A DNA stretch of 64,000 nucleotides from Cristatella mucedo (Eukaryota > Bryozoa > Phylactolaemata > Cristatellidae), in the NCBI GenBank assembly GCA_009760855.2, contig WPIO01000025.1:3464501-3528500 (forward strand). The letters run 5' to 3'. The notes beneath the pieces were generated by a model, which saw nothing but the letters and a program-made list of their open reading frames with translations, was not told where the DNA came from and made no database searches. Positions 22,945-53,538 of the stretch are shown here, in pieces; position 1 is the stretch's first letter, and each line of letters begins with the position of its first letter. The position numbers and the translations under genes are program-made.

Positions 22945-24317
22945 TATTCAGTAGAGATATAGTACTTTCTGCAGTTACAACGAGGAGAAAGCTCCAAGTT
23001 CAAGCAATAATTACTCTCACGTGTTGCGCCAATGGCTATTAGTCTGATTTGAGTAAAAATTGGTCTAACGATATTTTTGTCTCATGCAGACCTTGTTAAC
23101 AAGAATCTAGCGCTTTAACTGATAAAATTTAGGCAGAGAAGTGCCAAGCCACCTGGAGGTACTTCGGTTATTGCCGGTGAGACCAATTTTGTACTTGGCC
23201 TTTTTGTATTCCTTGCAAATAAATATAAATATAAATGAGATATAAAGGATAAGTAACTTAATGAGCAGACTTCAAATTTCAAAAGGAACGGCTAGGTCGG
23301 ACGTAAGTAGGAGTTAATTTCTTCAGCAGTCTGCATGAAATGCAAAAGACGTGATCTAATGCAGCTGGAAAACGTGAAGAAATAAACTAAAACATCTGCT
23401 GGATACGTAGCTGCTGGCAACAACCACGAAGCAAGGCTGAAACACATTATTGGGCTGTTTTTTGCTCAGTTGCTTGTCTAATAGTCGGCAACTATCTAGA
23501 TTAACTAAATAACCTACTTAGAATAGAGTTCAACGCTCCGAAGACGAGTGTAGAGCGAGGAAATGATAAACATGTCGGGTGAATAACGAGTGGAAACTGC
23601 AGTGATGGTAACAGTTGATAAGAGCTGCTATACAACTGCTAGTACCTATAGAAGCTTTCTTTTGTACCCAGGCTGGATTCGGTTGGCTGGGACCGGGCGG
23701 CTGTAATGAGGGTCACCGGCTAGGCCGGGGTCGGACCTATGCATTGCCGTATGTGCGGTGACGAGAGGTCACCGGGGCTCTTGGGTACGGGAAGGTGGCC
23801 AAGTAAGTCGTGGTGTTGGAGGCTCCCGGTCTCGCCGAGTTATGCACCTGGATTCGTGCAGGCGTGCTCCGGCGATGCTGCCACGCTCGCAAGGGAACGA
23901 GTACCCAAGGCCCGAGCGGAGCTGGATAGCTCGCTCGTTGTTGACTTGTATATTCCGCGTCGGAGTCGGTACAACGACAGGACTGCAGAAGCCGACTGAC
24001 CCCAACTAACACGTTTGTTCGCGCTTGCTGCGTCGTCTTGCGCCCCCGTAGTGTACTGTGTATAGGACCCTCCCTATAGAGTTGTTTAGTTCCCCTGTTG
24101 TTGTTGGCGCATGCGTTATTGTAAAGAGGTTCACCCGGACGACCGCTCGTCTTACCCTAGCTCGGTGGCATGGTGAGCGGCAGCGTGGCCGGAGTATGGT
24201 TTGGCGGGATGGTTTGGCGGGAACTAGCCTTTGACCCCTGGAACTCGGTTACACTTTTAATGGTATCTCCGTCTGTAACTCTAGTAAGTCATAAAAATTG
24301 TGTGGGTGTTACGCAGC
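22945..24317. other. Unassigned intergenic DNA, GC-rich from about 23680
   Basis: 23680-24317 is compositionally distinct (GC-rich, GGTCACCGG motifs, TGGTTTGGCGGGA direct repeat near 24195-24225). It abuts the 3' end of the LINE interrupted by the hAT. It could be a solo LTR or another repeat, but I could not define ends. Confidence 0.4.
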
Positions 24318-24370
24318 AGAGTTTTGTATAGCGCACTCACAGCCTAAGCGGCTTTCGGTAGCCAACAGAC

Positions 24371-27300
24371 TAGGGCTGTACCGGATTTGATTTTTTCAAA
24401 TTCGGCCGGAGCCGGATTTGCCGGATTTTTGATGACAAATACGGCCGGAGCCGGATTTGTTCATCGGACAAATTTTTACCATTTGTACTACCAAGTTTTT
24501 ACTTGAGGATATATACTACAATAAATATTTAATTAAAAAAATATTATTAATAATAAGTAGCATCATTGTCTTTTGCTGTTTGTTTATTTTTGTGTAATAG
24601 GTGTTGCTGTGGGAGACCTCAGTGATAATCGTATAGCAGTGACATTTTATTAAAAAATTGAGTAAACATTTTTTACATCATAATATTGGTAATAACACAA
24701 AAAAAATGAAAAGAGACTAAAGTTCAAAATTCAAAAATACAAAAATAAGTACTGTATTTTATATATTTTTCATACATTTGTTTCTTAAATTTATTTCATC
24801 AGTTTTGAATTATATTTGAGAAATATCAGTCGAGCTGCATTCTCTGGCAGAAGTGAACTTCGATGATCACTGAGGACTTCCCCAGCAACACTGAACAAAC
24901 GTTCTGAAGGTACACTTGTTGGTGGAGCACCCAAATAAACGCGAGCTACTGTTGCCAGAGCTGGCAGTCGTTCCCTGTTCTGTCTCCACCACTGTAGTGG
25001 ATCAGCCTCTCTGTTTATTAATGGCTCTGCCAAGTATTTGTTCAGCTGACTGTCAATGTCTGGTTGTTGCTCACTGCCTGTGGTACCAGCAGTAGATTGA
25101 ACAATGTCATCAAAACATTCCCAAAGTACTGATGATTGAGAAGAATTATCCAGCCGGGCTTGCTTGGCTGGAATTTCTTCATTTGTGTCAACCTGCCGCT
25201 CAGACTGATTTTTGTGGCTTCCATCTTGCACAGTTTCTATCTGCCCTGTCAATTCATTGAATGCAAGCAGAACCCTTGCTTTTGTAGCTGTCAGTGTAGC
25301 TTCTGATGAGAAACATTTTGTTTTGAATCGTGGATCAATCATTGTCGCCACTGTATACAGGGCTTCCTGCTCGATACTGTCAAAGCGTTCATTCAATGAG
25401 TTGATTAGGGTTGACCTCATAGTCTTTACACCTGCATCTGTGCAGTCCTTCTTCAACAGGTTCCGCAGAGCTGTTACAATAGGAATAACTAGTGATATAC
25501 GTGCTGCTTCACGGCTAACTTCTCTTGTTGCCTCTTCAAACGGAGCAAGCACGGACACAGCATTTTCAGCCACGGACCACTGATGTGCAGTTGGGCAGGA
25601 AGTGCCAACGACTTCTGAACAGTAGAGGGTTAATGCACGACGCTGTTCACATAGACGACGCAGCATGTAAAACGTTGAGTTCCATCTTGTGCTCACGTCT
25701 TGTAACAGCTGGTGGTCTGGCAAACCCAGTTCAGCCTGCAACTCCTTGAACCGACCACTCGCAGATGAAGAATGTTTAAAATGACCAACTAATTTCTTTC
25801 CGATACTTATTATGTCTGATACTCCCCGCTGACTGAGCAATCCGTAATGCACACATAACTGCATGGTATGTGCAAAGCACCCGAAGCTTTTTATGTTGGC
25901 ATCACGAAAACATTTTGATATGTTCGCCGCATTGTCTCGAAGTACGACATGACAGCGTCCAAAGCTAATGTTCCATTTGTCAAGCATCTGCTGAAAGGCA
26001 GTCATCAGTCCAGCAGCAGTGTGATGACCAGCAAATGGCATGCAATCCAACACAAAACTCATGTTTTCAAACTCCTCTGTCGGCCAATGGGCAGTTAAGC
26101 CCATGAATGATTGCACAGTATTGTCTGCTGTCCATGTATCAGTGGTAAAGGACAGAAACGGAGTAGTTGCTGGATCGAGTATTACCCAACAGCTGGGTGC
26201 AAACTTCATCATTAATTTCAGGAATGACTCTCTCTGCAAAATATTTTCGTGATGGAACAGTGTAACGCCTCTCTAAAACTCCCATGAGTTCAACAAAGCC
26301 TGCCTTCTCAACAATCTGAACCGGTTGCATATCTGTTATTATCATCTTAGCAATGGCACGGTGAATTCTCACTGATGAGCTGTTATTGATATCCCATACT
26401 TTCATGCATGCAACTTGTTCGGGAATCGTTTTCTGGATCATGACTTTGCCTATTGCACCAGGTGTAACATTCGGCAGTGCTGCAGTTTCAGCCTTCTTCT
26501 TTGCATTAGCAATTTTGGTTTGCATTTCGTTGTATTCTTTATAATGTTTTGAGCGAAGATGTGTCAGCATGGCCGAAGTTGAAAAATTTTTGGGCTCATC
26601 TGGTTTACCACGTGACAAGATGCTTGGACACAGCAAACACTGGGATTTTGAGCTGTCACCGTCCTTTTCTCTGAAGTATTCCCAAACTGGACTGTTTTTC
26701 ATTTTGTCTGTCATCTAGTTAAAAATAAAACACAATTAAAAGACTTTTGGATTTATTTATAAGGCCGCCCTTTACGCGTATAGCCAGCAATTTATGCGCA
26801 CTGCACGCACACACACACGCATTCTCCACGGCAGTCACACTGACCTGGTCCTATGTACAGAATTCAAATACGTGAATGCAGCCCCGTTTTAGGTTACGTA
26901 CTTCAGCGGGGCGCGATTAACTGCCAAAAGCTGTCGCGGCACACCAGACCAACCAAAATGTGTTCAGTGACTTCTGTAGTGACGCGGTCTGGCGCTAGCA
27001 ACACTGCGCACTACGCAAAACTCAAATTTCGGAAAAAAGCGCAAAAGATATACAGTGCTAGTGGTGTTGTTACCTGCACGGATTTGCAAGTTGTCTCGCC
27101 TTGGCTGCAGAGTGACTGCTATTGCAATGAAGGTATACCGTGAAGAAGTTCCGCACGCTTCCGCCAAGTGCGGCTTCGTGAGACCAAATGCACTGCGAAC
27201 GAATCTATGGTGCGGCCTGACCGACGACGGGCTGCCGCTCGCAGCGTTCCGCTCTGACGTCTGAGAATCTAACCGCGCTCGGAAACGTTCCGCCGCGAGC

Positions 27301-27559
27301 CGAGGTCAAAACCATGTCGTTACGACCTGACGTCGGAGTGCTCAATCAGCGTCTGAACGTCCTCTCGGCCTCCCCACCCTCTCCCGACGCAGAGCGCAGG
27401 GACGTCGGGCCAGCTCCTTCCTCTTATAAATGGAACGAGTAATATATTCAACCAAAATTCGAAAAATCCGGCCAAATCCGGCCAAGTTTTGGCCGGAGCC
27501 GGATTTGTAAATTGGCCGGAATTCGGCCGGAGCCGGAGCCGAATTCCGGTACAGCCCTA
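24371..27559 (-). mobile_element. hAT-family DNA transposon, 3189 bp, near-complete, with exact 8-bp TSD
   Basis: Terminal inverted repeats TAGGGCTGTACCGGA and TCCGGTACAGCCCTA (one mismatch-tolerant copy each side), flanked by identical 8-bp duplications CAACAGAC at 24363-24370 and 27560-27567. GGCCGGAGCCGGATTTG-type subterminal repeats recur at both ends. The transposase is encoded on the minus strand. The element sits in the 3' end of an older LINE, whose sequence resumes on both sides. The sharp TSD and near-open transposase suggest a fairly recent insertion. Confidence 0.92.
24791..26714 (-). CDS. hAT transposase (BED finger plus DDE/hAT domain), one frameshift
   Basis: Two overlapping frames: 26714-26139 and 26239-24791. 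The first has a BED zinc finger, SPVWEYFREKDG...CLLCP...LTHLRSKH (C-x2-C...H-x4-H type), and reaches FAERVIPEI. The second continues with FLSFTTDTWTADN (first catalytic Asp region), HVVLRDNAANISKCF (second), TRWNSTFYML, and the C-terminal dimerisation block VPSERLFSVAGEV. A single-base indel near 26185-26200 separates them. Length (about 640 aa joined) fits ZBED/hAT transposases. A single indel could be a sequencing error or an early inactivating change. Confidence 0.9.
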
Positions 27560-28370
27560 CAACAGACTTCGTCTCACGAAACAAACAGAATGTGGGAAGC
27601 CTAGCAGAATCAGGAGAGCAGTTGAGGTAGTGAGTAGCATGGAAGTAGCAGTTCAGGACTTCGGAAAAGGATGAGCCATAGTCGGCAACGGGATAGTAGT
27701 TGCTGTTGCGTAGGAATTGTGGAAGCGAGCTCCACAGTCTAGGACCTGCCGAGCTAAAGCTTCTGTCGCCAACGGTCTTTAGGCGGAGGAATGGAACAGC
27801 TAATTTATTGTCCATACAACACCTGAGGGCACGAGGAAGCTGAAACAGGTGCAGTAGTTCGGCAAGGTACGAAGGAGCCAAGCCATGGCGGGCCTTATGG
27901 GTCAGCGTAAGAACTTTGCTCTGTATCCGTTGCTCAACCGGCAGACATCCTAGCTCTTTTAGCAAAGGAGACACATGCTCAAACCTCTGGGACTTGGAAG
28001 ACTAGCCTTGCGGCCATATTCATAGCCAGCTGCAATGGCCTAGTTGCTTTCTTTGGTAGCCCATCCAAAAGGAAATTACAATAATCAAGCCGACAGAACT
28101 AAGGAGCTAGTTAAATTTTTGCAAGCCACTGTGGAAGATAGCTCCTAATCTTGGATAGGGATCGGATGTGATGGCTAGCTGTAGAAGCAGTCTTCTGAAT
28201 GCTTTTAAAATTGAGGCAGCTGTCGAAAACGACACCTAAATTTCGAGCACGTGGTGATGGTCGCATAACAGCATCACCTATTAGAAGAGCAAAGCCTTTT
28301 AATCCAGCCACACGCTTAGGGTGTCCTATGAGCAGCAGTAAAGTTTTATCGTCATTTAGTACTACCGTCT

Positions 28371-31229
28371 GCTATGCATGCAGAAAGAATCTTTCAAAAT
28401 ATTTCTTGAGTATAAATAGTGTTAAAGCTTACCCGATGCGAATTATAAAACATCACGAAACCGCTTAATTTGATCGGCTAATTTTTGTTGGCTATAGCAC
28501 CCAAACTACGGTTTTCTTACGGTGGCAGCCTACCTGTACTTTGTTTAAGTTAACGAGCTATCTTTACCAATTATACTACGAAGCGATTCGCAATTGCTGC
28601 TGCTGCCAGCAGTTGTGTGAAAACAACGCATGCTCAGCAATTTGGACTACCATATTGCTTCTTCATTAAAAACATTTGTTAACTATGCGAGCTCCTATTT
28701 TACTAGGATAACTGTCTACGACGAATGTTTACATCGTGAGTAAGATCGAGTCAAGATCTACGTCGGCCTTGCACTGTTAATAGTTTGTAGGCTGTGCTGA
28801 CAATAATTAAACCAGATCATTACCTTACATCTAAGCATCCCAAATAACTCACATACGAATGCAAGCCTACCGTCCAGTTTTAATTTAAAAAGAGATCTGC
28901 TTGACGGACTACGATGGCGTCTAGCATCGAAGCCCTTCCCAAAGGGGGCAGGTAAACTAGGACATCTATGGCGCTTTGTTGAGGAGCCGATTAAAAAACT
29001 GCTTTGCCGCTCGCCGAGTTAAACAAGACGCAGTGACAATCAACTCTGTCTGATGTTTAAAGCAAAGCACTTTTCAGAAGACCAAAAGTATAGTTAGGCA
29101 GTGCTAGCAGTTCAATTCACTAATTTCAGTGATCTGACTTCTGCCCAAGTCTGCCTTATCACAATGGCGATACTTATGTGAAGGTTATGTAGATTTTTCA
29201 AGCGCCTAGAAAGAGATTGAGTTCTCAGAGGGTGCTTTATCAAGCGAAAGCGCATTATTATTATTATTATTATTGGTGTAACTGCCTTTGAGGTTACGGT
29301 GGCAAGCAATGCGGGTGAGTCATGCGAATGGAACAAAATAAGTGTCCTTGATGCACAGACCTACTCTGTGTCTGTGGCAAACAGGAATGCCGCAAGGCTA
29401 GCCGCATAGCTACTTTCAACCTTGAACTCACTGTCTCATGAACGGCTGTGGAATGATGTATTGGCAGTTTATTTTTTCGCTAGCCAGTTTGTGCTCTTTG
29501 CGATCTATTGCCATTTGCAAAACGAGGCCTAAGAGAGAGAGAGAGAGAGTAGCAGTCGGAAGCGTAGCCGGGTAGTTGTTAAGAGAAGCCAGTTAATAAA
29601 AAATAGGGCAGACCTTGAACTAGACACTAATCACACGAAGATGGAAACTAAGTTTTAGACCGTGTCAGCCTGCTTAGTGGGATACTGCAGCTCGGCTCGG
29701 CCCCTTCGCTACACCACTGACCAGCTCGTATACCAATGCATCTGACGCCAGCCTGGCCGGATCTCAGGGCACACAGCTCGGTCTCTAGTTTGACATCAGC
29801 ATTTTGAACGGGTAGCAAGTAAAGAACACACCCAGGGACTAGTTGTCGTCTTTTGCTGCTGAAGTAGCGACAAGAGCGACATTTAGGATGACATATTTGT
29901 CAAATTGCAGCCTTAACTTAAGATGACACATCTGTAGCACAGACAAGCAGCTTACTTCCGCACTCCCTCCTGGGTTTTTGGCTAATTAATATTCTGCATA
30001 CAGGTGGCGAACCTCGTCTTAAAAAAAAATATGCACTATATGCATATACAGGTACGTATCGGTATATATCTGTATATACCTAAACTTAGATACGAACGAG
30101 CAATCAGGTTTAGTGCTACCTCTGACTCCAGGATTTGCTAACGATTGTAGCCATAATAGATGTTGAATGACTCTCTCAATCCTCATGTTACATGTATTGC
30201 TGATGTATAGTATGTTGACGGCTGCATACTGAATGCCAAAACTGAATGAAGAAACAACAACCAAATGCAGGCGAGTGGGCCACACAAGTGTTGATGGATA
30301 ATTGTTGGCGTCAGGTAGACTTCTCTGGTATAGCAACAGGAAGAGAGAGAAGAAGGTAGCATCTGCACAGGCCGGCGTCTCAGCAGAAAGTGTCATAAGC
30401 AATACTGAGGTCACATTAACACGTTAGCAAGCGTAGCATGCTCATCGATCGGGCAAGTCTAGCAAGTCCGATAGGGGGCAGCAAAATGTTGCATCAATGT
30501 CATGCCCACACTACTACGGCATTTGGACATCAATGCATTAGCCCTGAATCATAAAGTACGAAGAAAATGCCATCAACTCGTCGTGAGTCGAACGTGAGAT
30601 CTGCATAGCGAGAGGCTGATGTCCTAATATATTCGTGACATCACCGAATCGGTGCTTTAGAGTCAGATCCAAACCCACCATCCACAGTAAGGATCCCACC
30701 GGATCGGCCAGGTAAATTGCTCATTACGAAGCCATAACTAAGTGCCCACAGGCATAGGTCTTGCATTAAGTGTCGACAGCACATATTTTCGCAGAGTAAG
30801 GATAAAGAGAGGCCAAATACACTGAAAGCTAGTGATCGTTCACAATCACGATCACCAAGAAATTCGTAGCAGCCTTGCTTATGGACGGTTTGAGCAAACA
30901 AATCTACATTATAATCTCCACAGAATATAAAATCTTGATAATGAAAAGGTTTCTTATATTACGAAAATACAGCATTCTACATACAAAACAAACATGCAAC
31001 CGTCGCAAAGAATGATGCATTCAATAAGTTAGCCTCCAGATTTCCGGCTATCGTGCCTGCAAAAGTCCACAAGGCTCATAAACTGAATGCTTACTCGGTA
31101 AGCACTGCAAGGATTCTGAGCCGTTGCAATCAGAAAAGGCTAATCACGTGGTAACACAACGAATGCACTGTAGAGCAATACGAATTGGCAAACCGCAGGA
31201 TCCGATTTTGCAGCCATTGCTTACAAGCA
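28371..31229. other. Intergenic region downstream of NPRL3
   Basis: Contains one LINE tail at 29195-29275. Otherwise no gene recognised. An 87-codon minus frame at 30901-30641 is open but has no motif I recognise. Confidence 0.5.
29195..29275 (+). mobile_element. Isolated LINE 3' tail
   Basis: AAGCGCCTAGAAAGAGATTG, AGTTCTCAGAGGGTGCTTTA, then (ATT)n. This is the 3' hairpin plus tail of the window's LINE family, in plus orientation and without RT sequence: an extreme 5' truncation. Confidence 0.85.
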
Positions 31230-49657
<18,428 letters not shown>

Positions 49658-51478
49658 CGCCGACCACGGGCCCAGCCCACGGTCTCTCAGCCACTATATC
49701 CACGGTCTCGGCCCCTATGGCCACGGTCAAGGTCGTCGAAACTCGCCGTTTTCTCCACTCGAGGTCGACCAGGACTTGCGACTTTCAATATTCTCATGAC
49801 TACAGAAAAGGAATGAAATTATTTACCTTAAATTATTCTCTAAATGCAAAAGTGAAACTCGTTAGGTAAAGCCACTGGATTCTAAGACAACAACTGACCT
49901 CCGCCCTTCTAGATTCTGTCACAACGGACAGCGCTGGGGCTATTTCCCGGCGGGGGGGGGGCGGGTGGGAGCGTTCGCGATGTCGAAGGGCGTCTGTTGG
50001 AGATTCTGGTGATCTCGCGGAGTGCTCGAGACTGAATTGCTTTTCAGTTCGTGCGTCCTGTGGCTAAAGTTTTGAAAGCGTAGAAGCTGCACTAGACATT
50101 TGGCCAGCAAAAATCGTTTGTGCAACGGCTGGGTAGCGACGAAGCTGTACTCGCCGAGGACGCACTCGTCATCCGCAGCGCTGCTTCGAATAACTGTTGG
50201 AGTTTGCAGTGTCCCGCTGTGCAACGAAGCAATACCACGGGGTTATATTTCAGGAACCGATCGCTGTTTCGTGCTGTTTCATTTGAATTATTTGCCAAGT
50301 TACTTTGGCGGGCTCTCCTTGCATTCACCGAAGCTTTCCCGTGTGACGCAAGGAGCGGTCTACAGGATCGGTGCATTTGATCGCTTCAGTTCCTTGAATT
50401 TTAGCAGCTGCGTGCGAGAATCGTCGTTAATCAGGGTGGGGTGGGGTGGGGTGGGGTGGGGCTGGCGTGTCGAGGGGCGTTGAGCTTTTGCAATGCCCGC
50501 GTGGCAACGACGCTTTGGCATGGATACCGGTGGGGATGCAGTGGCGGATTACAACCAGTTCTAGGCTTTATTTTCACACATTTGCATTTATATATTAGGG
50601 TAACACAAGTTGAGATTACCTATCATTTGAGCCAGTTTCTTGTCATAAACGAATACTCGTGGTCGGACTGCTTTTTTCGTTGACCGATAAGGTCAATAGT
50701 GCGAGATAAAGGGAAATAAAGCTCGGGCTTCCCTGCTCAGATCGCAGATTGAAAGATCGACTAGCCTGCTTATCTGTAGGCTAGTCATTCGCAGGGCCTG
50801 TAGTACAGGCAGTAATATACACGCTATTCCAGGAGTACTATCGTTATGAACGCAAGTAGCTACTTAAATATTTTCCGGCGGGGAGGGGTCAGGGCTGTAC
50901 GTATAGCGCCCGTTGGATGACAACCTGTGTTTGTAAGAGCTACGTGGATATGAAGCTGGTGCCAGAAGTACGATACTAACGAGGCTGTTAAATCAGCTAA
51001 TATTTTTTTCTGCTATTTGTACGGCCCTGACACCCGTAGCAAACCAAACGGTAGAGACTGAGCACCCAAAACACGCATCGTCATGACTCACTGCCGAGCA
51101 GACACACGCGCACTCGCGAGCGCGCACGCGCGCACACACGCACACACACAGGCCAGGTCGTGCATACATCGGGTAATACAAGTAAACTAGCATTTGACAG
51201 TGAACAATCGCTGTAAATATCAGTGATGCATTACCATCCAGTCCTGTGCGTCCACTTACATAGGCCAGGCTAGCTGGTGAACCCGGTCTACTGTCGGGCA
51301 AGAACTTCTAACCACGATATGGTTTTGAAGTGCTTGAATCTTAGCTTCAGTCTCTTTCTGCTTCCGACCAAGTCATAACTGAGGCGTTCGCTGAGCTATG
51401 ACAGCACGAAGCTCTTTCGCTTTTCCAGTCTCTTCCTGTTTCGGAGTTTGTCGTATGCGACTCTTTGCCGAGTTTCGA
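49658..51478. other. 5' flank of NPRL3, no further gene recognised
   Basis: Immediately upstream is a CCACGGTC-rich stretch (49660-49735). A G-run block (GGGGT repeats) lies at 50437-50462. A stray SINE-A tail (GGCTGTTAAATCAGCTAA) is at 50982-51000. CA/CG-rich sequence is at 51100-51150. Confidence 0.5.
50433..50463 (+). repeat. (GGGGT)n G-quadruplex-type tract
   Basis: Five consecutive GGGG-T units on the plus strand, sufficient for an intramolecular G-quadruplex by the usual four-G-run rule. Confidence 0.7.
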
Positions 51479-51734
51479 CACTGAGTTATGGCACTGAGTT
51501 ATGGCACTGAGTTATGGCACTGAGTTATGGCACTGAGTTATGGCACTTAGTTATGGCACTGAGTTATGGCACTGAGTTATGGCGCTGAGTTATGGCACTG
51601 AGTTATGGCACTGAGTTATGGCACTGAGTTATGGCACTGAGTTATGGCACTGAGTTATGGCACTGAGTTATGGCACTGAGTTATGGCACTGAGTTATGGC
51701 ACTTAGTTATGGCACTTAGTTATGGCACTGAGTG
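51479..51734. repeat. 13-bp tandem satellite array, about 19-20 copies
   Basis: Unit CACTGAGTTATGG repeated head to tail with rare single-base variants (CTTAG for CTGAG, GCGCTG for GCACTG). The last partial unit runs into GAGTGGCTTCC. High homogeneity suggests recent expansion. Confidence 0.95.
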
Positions 51735-53530
51735 GCTTCCTCTGTTGCTTTCTTTTCTCGCTGTTGTCTGAGTTAGATACACTTATATTCTGCTTGCTCC
51801 TTCTTGTTCCCAATGCTTTGCTGTGAAAATTCGCCGGTTCATTATGGCGAGTGGAAACGACAGCGCAGTAAAGAATCGCGGGCCCATTCTATTTATGCAC
51901 GACCGTCACTTTCCAAAGGCAGGCAGCGCAGCACAACTTCCTGTCGGTCAAGCTCACTCTAGTTGGTTTCCAATACGCCGCACTCAGCTGGTCTAAGCAG
52001 AAGTTGGGAAGTGCCAGTCGCCAGGTCAAGCGACAGCAAAAGACTGCCATTTGAAAAACTTTTGTAAAGTTCGTATTCGTGCGAAGTTCTAGCATTTCAA
52101 TGTTTAATTTCAACTCAGAGAGTGCAGGCGGTAGCTACATTATGCAAATAAAATAATTATCTCCCCTTTTCTTGACACTCATCATCGATGTACCTGCGTA
52201 GTTGTACTACCAAGCAGGACTCCAGTGTAGACATGACGTCACTGACTATGACTGCCTCGGGCTGGCGGACTAAAGAATCTAGCCGATTAGAGAGTTAGGT
52301 AGGTATCGCGCTCCTGATCACTGCTGTTTCATAAAGGATCTTCGGTTAAAAAGTCAGCGCTTGGAGTGACTAAATGGTCACACCGCGGGGCACATACATA
52401 CATATTCGTAAAAAAGACAACACAATTAATTGAAAATCGGCCTTTTTGACACAAGTAAACTAGCAATTAAAAATGTCCATATCTCAGAAATATATCTAAA
52501 TACCTCGGGAGAAGACCTAGCTCAATTCCACTTGAGCAGTTAACCATCGTGCGTACAAGTCCGCATAAGCGACGGTACGACGAAGCCTCTACGGACAAAG
52601 ATCTGGTCTACGAAGAACTAACAATGAAATTAGTAGAGCTTACATCACATTGACGTCCAAGACTATGATACACGCGATTCATAATAATCATAATAAGGAA
52701 CCGCTATTACATTCCGGTGGTAGCGGCTCCCCTGCCCATCCGTTTCCCTGCCTCCGTCCTTTGCCTCCACTCCTGCCGCTGCCTCTGCCCCTACGCTCTC
52801 GTGGTTCAGCTAAACTTTTTAGACTTTGCTTTAGCTAGGATGAATTGCTACGTTCTATAATAATAATCTTCGTATGCCAGTTGATGGGCAGTCAGTCCTG
52901 ATCTTTTAAAGGTTTTCTAGAGGTTGCTCTTAGTGGTCCTTAGTGCTCCTATTTGAAACACTTCTGTAAAACAACGGCCGTCAGAGCTAGGGCGCATAAT
53001 GTGTTCACTCGTACTCGCAAACTCGTTCAGAACGCAAGCGAAATTAAAATGGCGATGAAAAATTTGAGCTCCGCGAAGCCAATTCTGCGGATTTTCCTCG
53101 GATTTTCGCATTGGATTTCGGCAATGGCCGCGGCCAGTGCCGCAGTCAATTGCTGAGCTTAATTTTCAGAGATAGTGCCAGCACAATGGGTTGAAATTTG
53201 TGAAGGTGCACCTCAAACACAGTACTTTGCAATATACATTCGAAATTGGAGCAAAGTGCAACTAGCTTCAGGGCATTTTTATTGTGGATTTTAGTAAACT
53301 GCGGTCGTTATTAGGACCATTGAGCGAGAAAGCAGTTTATTTTATAAGAACGCTCTTTGTCCTGAAAATGTGCGACTATAGACGGAGGTTAGAGAAATAT
53401 GCAGCCGAAATTAGAGTTTCTGGCGAATGGCTTCTTGTCGTTTTACGTTTAAGTGAAAAATTACAAATTTCTCAAACGGTAAGAAAACCGCAGAGTCAAT
53501 CCTGACTTCTATTTTAAGACACTGCCAATA
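51735..53530. other. Intergenic DNA with a small LINE fragment
   Basis: 52865-52945 is a short LINE endonuclease-region fragment (GATGGGCAGTCAGTCCTGAT, also found at 42172). A plus frame at 53284-53505 is open for 73 codons (VLKMCDYRRRLEKYAAEI, then GEWLLVVLRLSEKL) with no family I recognise. Confidence 0.5.
52858..52945 (-). mobile_element. LINE fragment (endonuclease/RT junction)
   Basis: Shares GGGCAGTCAGTCCTGATCTT and the following TTTTC...TTGCTCTTAGT with the 42165-42230 part of the long LINE. Confidence 0.6.
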
Positions 53531-53538
53531 AAGAAACG

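Larger units (their letters stand above)
24318..28370 (-). mobile_element. L2/CR1-like LINE 3' fragment split by the hAT insertion
   Basis: Minus strand at 27568-28370: ARNLGVVFDS and the downstream RT C-terminal block (LPVEQRIQSKVLTLT, GLAPSYL, VGDRSFSSAGPRLWSSLP). The LINE then continues left of the hAT at 24362-24318 with a 3' tail whose minus strand reads GTGAGTGCGCTATACAAAAC. It is a different subfamily from the (ATT)n-tailed copies. Several stops make it a fossil. Confidence 0.8.

Noticed and set aside
23737-24012. Three overlapping 78-91 codon frames
   Set aside because: GC-driven open frames on both strands without recognisable domain.
30641-30901. 87-codon open frame downstream of NPRL3
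   Set aside because: No recognisable motif, no splice context, and about the length expected by chance.
51479-51734. CRISPR-like array
   Set aside because: 13-bp units are contiguous with no spacers, in a eukaryotic context; it is a satellite.
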